From contig CAMPIG010000116.1 in assembly GCA_946886255.1 (NCBI GenBank), positions 1 to 11,363 on the forward strand: 11,363 bases of DNA, written 5' to 3'. Source of the stretch: an uncultured Cellvibrio sp. Its GTDB lineage: Bacteria > Pseudomonadota > Gammaproteobacteria > Pseudomonadales > Cellvibrionaceae. Under the pieces are notes generated by a model. It was not told where the DNA came from. It saw only the letters and a program-made list of their open reading frames with translations, and searched no databases. The translations under genes and the position numbers were made by a program. Of this stretch, positions 7,501 through 11,363 are shown one piece after another (the first letter of the stretch is position 1; every line of letters starts with the position of its first letter).

Positions 7501-8196
7501 CGGCTGGTGACCACCAAATATAATCCGGCCCGCACCTGGACGGCGGAAAACTCCGTCGGCATTGGTGGCTCCTATTTGTGCGTGTACGGTATGGAAGGTC
7601 CCGGCGGTTATCAATTTGTCGGGCGCACCTTGCAGATGTGGAACCGCTATCGCCAAACCAAAGAATTTGCCGAACCCTGGCTGTTGCGCTTCTTTGACCA
7701 AATTCGTTTTTATGAAGTATCCAACGCGGAATTACAGGATATTCGCCGTGATTTTCCGCAAGGTCGTTATCCGTTACGGATTGAAGAAAGCCACTTCAGC
7801 CTGAAAGAATACGAAATATTTCTCGAACAAAATGCGCAAGACATCGCCGCGTTTACGCAGCAACGCGAACAGGCGTTTGATGAAGAGTTAGCACGCTGGC
7901 ATGCGAACGGGCAGTTTAATTATGAGCAGGCGGACGTTGTTGAAGAAACACTGGAAAACGACATCCCGGAAGGTGCTATTTGCGTGGATAGCTCTGTATC
8001 CGGCAGTGTATGGCAAACACAAATCCAACCCGGCCAGCTTGTTAATGCGGGCGATGTGTTGTTGATCCTTGAGTCGATGAAGATGGAGATCAATATCACC
8101 GCGCCCTGTGCGGGCAAGGTTGTGCAAGTGTTGAAAACGGAAGGTTCGCGTGTGCAAGCGGGGCAGACGTTGGTGGTGATGGAAAACGTGGAGTAA
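4582..8196 (+). CDS. uca: Biotin-dependent guanidine (urea) carboxylase
   Basis: This 1204-residue enzyme carries biotin carboxylase, carboxyltransferase and biotin carrier in one chain, the normal layout of bacterial urea carboxylase. Biotin carboxylase spans about 1-450: glycine loop AGGGGIG at 160-166, HIEVQ at 207-211 and EVNTRLQVEH at 288-297. The carboxyltransferase follows as a KipA-like half (about 454-765) and a KipI-like half (about 785-1045, with NPARTWTAENSVGIGG at 981-996). The carrier domain ends the protein with ESMKME and biotinyl Lys1167. All key motifs look intact. In the KipA-like half the motif reads DFTGD, with Asp706 where yeast urea carboxylase, as I recall, has Asn; this Asp has been linked to guanidine preference. 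The start is fixed by GGAG at 4573-4576. Presumed reaction: guanidine + bicarbonate + ATP to carboxyguanidine. No allophanate hydrolase gene follows. Urea as a lesser substrate is possible. Confidence 0.93.
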   Translation: MFTKVLIANRGAIAVRIIRTLKKLNIQSVAVYAESDRDSLHVRLADEAFCLGEGAAAHTYLDRKQILSVAQQSGAQAIHPGYGFLSENASFVAECEAAGLVFIGPTAEQMVTFGLKHKARELAQAANVPLCPGTDLLKNINDAKQAASAVGYPVMLKSTAGGGGIGMQLCQNETELVGAFDSVKRLGANNFADDGVFLEKFIAAARHIEVQIFGDGKGKAVAIGERDCSSQRRNQKVVEECPAPNLPEAQRAAMQRTAEQLLASVNYRNAGTVEFIYDAQEEKFYFLEVNTRLQVEHGVTEEVWGVDLVEWMLRQAAGELGDIIALRNQLTPKGHAIQVRVYAEDPVQHFQPCAGLLSQVIWPAAQNGVRIDHWIESGIEVPAYFDPMLAKVIVHDVSREAALKKLGDVLQASSLYGIETNLGYLRSLLQDETLCSGKMTTRYLNQFVYQPARIDIIQGGTQTTIQDYPGRCGYWHVGVPTSGPFDNYSFRLGNSLLNNSDSAAGLEITLQGPTLKFSCATTIVLTGAAIEAKLDGQPLAVYDVVNVAAGQQLQLGRISDRGARTYLCVAGGIQCPDYLTAKATFTLGQFGGHNGRALRAGDVLALDKKNCHRSESMPPCPDALKPEMTNQWQVRVIYGPHGAPDFFTDADIQQFFYHDWEVHYNSSRTGVRLIGPKPQWARTSGGEAGMHPSNIHDNAYAFGTVDFTGDMPVILGPDGPSLGGFVCPATVITADLWKLGQLRAGDKIRFIPVILDTAVAIEATQKKSLQHLADQSPAPSVAVTELPSPIVGRLSAETCGEDIVYRVAGDHFLLVEYGPLELDIKLRFRAHALMQWLQKNLLPGLRELTPGIRSLQVHYDSQTLSLAQLLDHLQRGEHALAQQLAELSVPSRIVYLPLSWDDEACKLAIQKYVQSVRANAPWCPSNLEFIRRINGLDSIQDVKDILFNASYLVMGLGDVYLGAPVATPTDPRHRLVTTKYNPARTWTAENSVGIGGSYLCVYGMEGPGGYQFVGRTLQMWNRYRQTKEFAEPWLLRFFDQIRFYEVSNAELQDIRRDFPQGRYPLRIEESHFSLKEYEIFLEQNAQDIAAFTQQREQAFDEELARWHANGQFNYEQADVVEETLENDIPEGAICVDSSVSGSVWQTQIQPGQLVNAGDVLLILESMKMEINITAPCAGKVVQVLKTEGSRVQAGQTLVVMENVE

Positions 8197-8208
8197 AAAA
8201 GGGGCTGG

Positions 8209-8299
8209 TGTCGGATTACGCTGCGCTAATCCGACCTACGGGTTCAGTCATCTCCGCGACATGTAGGTCGGATTAGCCGCCCAGCGGCGTAATCCGACA
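8209..8299. repeat. Inverted pair of REP-like palindromes between convergent genes
   Basis: The arms are 8209-8239 and 8263-8299. The first is identical over 31 bp to the copy at 1175-1205. The second has a longer GC-rich tip (GCCGC...GCGGC) and the same GTAGGTCGGATTA and AATCCGACA ends. Only 23 bases separate them, so they can pair as one long hairpin. They fill most of the 108-base gap between the carboxylase and the opposing ATPase gene, where no conventional terminator with a U-tract is seen. They may therefore end or protect transcripts from both sides, which is inference. Confidence 0.85.
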
Positions 8300-8304
8300 A
8301 GCCA

Positions 8305-9786
8305 TCACGCCGGTATTGTGCGATCTGCCGCCCAATGACGCAGCTGATTAATTTGCTCCGCCATCACCACCGACAAGGGACTGGTGGACGCAATTTCCTG
8401 CAACAGCAATTGCGTATCCACCGCTTTACCTTGCGATGCAGCGTTATACAACCCCGCCACAATCACTTGTTCAATTTCAGAGCCGGAAAAACCTTCACTC
8501 GCCACCGAAAGCTGTTGCAAGTCGAATTGATCCGCGAGGCAGTTACGTTTATTTAAATGAATCGCAAAGATATCCTTGCGCACTTCTGCGTCCGGCAGAT
8601 CGACAAAAAAGATTTCATCCAGTCGCCCCTTGCGAATTAATTCCGGCGGTAATTGGCTGATGTCGTTACTGGTGGTCACAATAAACACGCGTGTGCGGCG
8701 TTCGGCCATCCAGGTCAACAACGTGCCCAACAAACGCTGCGAGGTACCGTTGTCGCTGCTGCCCTGGCTCATGCCTTTTTCAATTTCATCGAGCCATAAA
8801 ACGCAGGGCGACATCGCATCTGCCAGCTTCAAGGCTTCGCGCAGATTGCGTTCGGTTTCACCATGGTATTTGTTGTAGAGCGCGCCCACATCCAGCCGCA
8901 ACAAGGCAATGCCCCACAAACTCGCCACCGCTTTGGCGGCCAAACTTTTGCCACCGCCTTGCACACCCAGCAGCAAAATACCTTTAGGCCGATCCAGATT
9001 GCTGTCATCACTGCAGAAGGCTTCGCGGCGCGCCATCAACCAGCGTTTTAAATTGTGCAACCCGCCCACTTGCGAAAAGTTTTCCGTTTGCGGTTCAAAG
9101 TTCATCACGCCTTCCATATCCAGCAGCGCGAACTTGGCTTTGTTGATACGCGGCAAATCATCTTCAGTTAAGGCGCCGTCGTTCCAGATTGCGCCACGCA
9201 CCAGACGCCGCGCATCGCTCACGCTCATGCCTTGTAAATTGCTGACGAGTTTTTTCAGGGTGAGGTTGTCGGTTTTTACGCGCGTACCGGCATGACGGTC
9301 GGACCAGTCTTTGGCTTCCTCGCGGATAATCTCCATGAGCTTGTCGTCGGTGGGCAGGCTCAGGGAATAGGAAACGCTGTAGCGCGATAACTCCGGTGGC
9401 AAACGCAATTGATAACTTAAAAACACCAGCGTGTGCGGCACGGCAAAATGATTGAGGGCAATGTCCTTCAGCAAGCGCACCACGTTTGGCTGGTCCGCTA
9501 AAAAGGGATGCAGATCACACAGGGCGTAAATACCTGGCTGGGTCTGACTTTTGATATGTTTCAACGCGTCTTCCGCACTATTGTGCTCACTGCCACGCGG
9601 CACCAGTTGCGGCCCGAAACTCATGCGCGACAAGCCTTCGGTCACCGACCAGCGATACAAATCCTTGCCGTGTTTATTCGCCACGCGCAGCAACACATCC
9701 AGCGCTTTTTTTTCTTCGAAGGTCTCGATCACCACCAGGGGAATACGGGAATCGAGTATGTGTTTCAGTTCATTGGCATCTTGCAC
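8305..9786 (-). CDS. AAA+ ATPase, Ycf46/SpoVK-like
   Basis: This cytoplasmic AAA+ ATPase resembles the Ycf46 family, whose role is poorly known. The numbers here are for the 504-residue reading from a TTG at 9819; subtract 11 for the preferred start. The N-terminal half (about 17-235) is the family-specific region, beginning with the typical LKHILDSRIPLVVIET. The AAA+ core holds Walker A GVQGGGKS (285-292), Walker B LWLDE (341-345), sensor-1 Asn385 and arginine-finger candidates Arg396 and Arg399. A lid follows to about 465. I prefer the GTG at 9786 because GAGGA (complement of 9794-9798) lies seven bases before it, while the TTG at 9819 has no clear site. It lies 67 bases after the glycosidase gene on the same strand and converges with the carboxylase gene. 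Nothing ties it to guanidine use. Confidence 0.88.
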   Translation of the reverse strand: MQDANELKHILDSRIPLVVIETFEEKKALDVLLRVANKHGKDLYRWSVTEGLSRMSFGPQLVPRGSEHNSAEDALKHIKSQTQPGIYALCDLHPFLADQPNVVRLLKDIALNHFAVPHTLVFLSYQLRLPPELSRYSVSYSLSLPTDDKLMEIIREEAKDWSDRHAGTRVKTDNLTLKKLVSNLQGMSVSDARRLVRGAIWNDGALTEDDLPRINKAKFALLDMEGVMNFEPQTENFSQVGGLHNLKRWLMARREAFCSDDSNLDRPKGILLLGVQGGGKSLAAKAVASLWGIALLRLDVGALYNKYHGETERNLREALKLADAMSPCVLWLDEIEKGMSQGSSDNGTSQRLLGTLLTWMAERRTRVFIVTTSNDISQLPPELIRKGRLDEIFFVDLPDAEVRKDIFAIHLNKRNCLADQFDLQQLSVASEGFSGSEIEQVIVAGLYNAASQGKAVDTQLLLQEIASTSPLSVVMAEQINQLRHWAADRTIPA

Positions 9787-9853
9787 GCTAGCGTCCTCAG
9801 TGACACGATCAGCGCGCAAGCATGCAATGAAGCCGTTAAAACTGCAATCCCCG

Positions 9854-11363
9854 TCAGGGACCGGTTACGGTCAGGGTTTGGCGTTGCCGCACATCCTGGC
9901 TGGATGCACCCACCTGGATTTCATAACGGCCGGGATCAACCGCGTAAGTATTTTTCCGGTCATCGTAGTGGGTAAAATCCCGGGCCGGTTTGAGCGTAAA
10001 ACTCACTCGCTGTGTCTCGCCCGGTTGCAGGTTCACCCGCGCCACGCCACGCAATTCTTGCCGTGCGCGTTCACGTTGCGGGTCCAGCGGATGAACATAG
10101 AGTTGCACCACTTCGTCGCCCGCACGCTTGCCAATATTCTTCACTTGCACCGACACACTCACCTCATCCTCTAACGCGGGCTTACGATTATCCAGCGTTA
10201 ATCCGGAATACTGGAAACGGGTGTAGGACAACCCGTGGCCGAAGGGATACAGAGGTTCTCCGGTAAAGTACCGGTAGGTGCGTCCCTTCATCACGTAATC
10301 GTCAAACGGCGGAAGTTTTTCGTCGGCTTTATAAAAGGTAACCGGTAAACGGCCTGCGGGATTCACATCTCCGAATAACACATCGGCGACGGCATTGCCA
10401 CCGCGCTGGCCGGGGTACCAGGCCAGCAGGATCGCGGGCAGTTTTTCCTGGGCCCAATCCACCGCCAGTGCAGAACCGCTGGTCAGCACGAGCACCACAG
10501 GCTTGCCCGTTGCGTGCAGCGCTTCCAGGAGTTTTTGTTGCGGCGCTGGCAAACGCAGATCCGTGCGATCACCACCGGCAAAACCGGGATAGTTCACCTT
10601 CATCTCCTCGCCTTCCACGTCACCGGTCAGGCCACCAACGAATACAATAACCTCGGCTGCCTGCGCGGCCGCCATGGCTTCTTCGTAGGGGGATTTTGCA
10701 CCGGGCATCCGCCAGGCCAGACGAATCTCGGCATCGCGGGCGTCTTCAAAATATTCGAGCGTGATGGGATAAGCCTGACCCGCTTCAAGATCGATAAAGA
10801 CGCTTTTGCTGTGCACGCGCTCGGCCAGTTGCCAAGCATCGATAAGCGTTTTACCGTTCACGGACAACCGGAAGCCATCGTTAGCGCCCACACTGATTTC
10901 GTAACGGCCTGTGACTGGCGGTGTCAACTCGCCCGTCCAACGCACGCTGAAACCATCGCCCGCCAAACCTTGCACCATATCCAGTTCGCCGCGCGCTACC
11001 AGATCATCGGTAGGCGAACCGCGATCCCAGCGAAAAGCTATCCGGGGATCGATGCGGGTCAGCACCGGTTTGCCCTGCAATTCCATACCGCGAAAATATT
11101 CCGCCTGTAGTCCTTGCTGGTTCGCATCGGCGGCGGGCCGTAAAAATGCCGGTTCAATGACCGGTGCAGCGCGCGGCTCTTCGCGCCCCTGTACCAGGTC
11201 AGCGCCGCGCGCATAGAGCACCTTGGTGTTGGGAGAAACAGCAGCACGAATGCCCTGCAAGACGGTCACCGGTGCAGCGGGTGTGCCGTAGTAATTTCCC
11301 AGTAGCGACATGACATCGTCAGCCGTCGGGCCAATAACCGCGAGGGTGCCGATGTCTTTGGCG
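9854..11363 (-). CDS. GH3 family beta-glycosidase with PA14 domain, partial (5' end outside window)
   Basis: The last 502 codons of a glycoside hydrolase family 3 enzyme are seen; the frame runs open through the window edge at 11363. The internal ATG at 11311 is not the start, since the residues before it (TLAVIGPTADD) are conserved GH3 sequence. Visible parts, counted from the window edge: beginning of the second catalytic domain at about 1-55, an inserted PA14 domain at about 85-220 (probable sugar binding), the rest of the domain with GGLTGDVEGEE at 243-253 (region of the acid/base Glu), YPFGHGLSYT at 372-381, and an Fn3-like C-terminal domain at about 398-500. The nucleophile Asp lies in the missing N-terminal part. 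The likely role is release of glucose or xylose from oligosaccharides; which sugar cannot be told. A signal peptide, if any, is outside the window. Confidence 0.93.
   Translation of the reverse strand, partial: AKDIGTLAVIGPTADDVMSLLGNYYGTPAAPVTVLQGIRAAVSPNTKVLYARGADLVQGREEPRAAPVIEPAFLRPAADANQQGLQAEYFRGMELQGKPVLTRIDPRIAFRWDRGSPTDDLVARGELDMVQGLAGDGFSVRWTGELTPPVTGRYEISVGANDGFRLSVNGKTLIDAWQLAERVHSKSVFIDLEAGQAYPITLEYFEDARDAEIRLAWRMPGAKSPYEEAMAAAQAAEVIVFVGGLTGDVEGEEMKVNYPGFAGGDRTDLRLPAPQQKLLEALHATGKPVVLVLTSGSALAVDWAQEKLPAILLAWYPGQRGGNAVADVLFGDVNPAGRLPVTFYKADEKLPPFDDYVMKGRTYRYFTGEPLYPFGHGLSYTRFQYSGLTLDNRKPALEDEVSVSVQVKNIGKRAGDEVVQLYVHPLDPQRERARQELRGVARVNLQPGETQRVSFTLKPARDFTHYDDRKNTYAVDPGRYEIQVGASSQDVRQRQTLTVTGP

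Noticed and set aside
8192..8204. Intrinsic terminator after the carboxylase (run of A followed by GGGG)
   Set aside because: There is no stem followed by a T-tract on the coding strand. The nearby REP hairpins are the only plausible 3' structures.
9854..11311. GH3 protein starting at the ATG at 11311
   Set aside because: The frame stays open to 11363 and the upstream residues are conserved GH3 sequence, so the gene is cut by the window edge.

Overview
The window looks like chromosomal DNA of a gammaproteobacterium, most likely a Cellvibrio-type polysaccharide degrader. This is an inference from three things: moderate GC content, a GH3/PA14 glycosidase, and REP-like palindromes beginning GTAGGTCGGATTA in the gene gaps. 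No rRNA or other taxonomic marker is present, so the assignment is tentative.

Positions 1-8196 (+ strand) hold what is usually annotated as a 'urea carboxylase' cluster and is better read as a guanidine-use cluster. The order is: a periplasmic binding protein (23-1066), an ABC permease (1248-2069), an ABC ATPase (2066-2842), two DUF1989 proteins (2851-3561 and 3733-4371) and a 1204-residue biotin-dependent carboxylase (4582-8196). The inferred pathway is import of the substrate, ATP-dependent carboxylation of guanidine to carboxyguanidine, and deimination by the DUF1989 pair to allophanate. The allophanate hydrolase (AtzF) expected to finish the pathway is not in the window.

The most informative element is not a gene. 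Just upstream of the carboxylase (about 4521-4577) are two small hairpins, each capped by an ACGA tetraloop, followed at once by the Shine-Dalgarno sequence. This is the architecture of the guanidine-II (mini-ykkC) riboswitch. A competing pairing that would hide the Shine-Dalgarno sequence can be drawn by eye. Together with an Asp in the carboxylase motif DFTGD, this points to guanidine rather than urea as the substrate.

The gene gaps are rich in repeats. Three of them (1067-1247, 3562-3732, 8197-8304) each carry two REP-like palindromes in opposite orientation, as in REPINs. The gap before the shorter DUF1989 gene also holds a 27-bp duplication of that gene's ribosome binding site and first codons. 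The gap before the carboxylase holds a 140-bp, MITE-like, imperfect palindrome bounded by TA, directly upstream of the riboswitch.

Positions 8305-11363 (- strand) are unrelated to guanidine. They hold a Ycf46-like AAA+ ATPase (8305-9786) that converges on the carboxylase gene, preceded by the 3' part of a GH3 beta-glycosidase with an inserted PA14 domain (9854-11363, cut by the window edge). No gap without a gene exceeds about 210 bases. No tRNA, rRNA, CRISPR array or transposase gene was seen.
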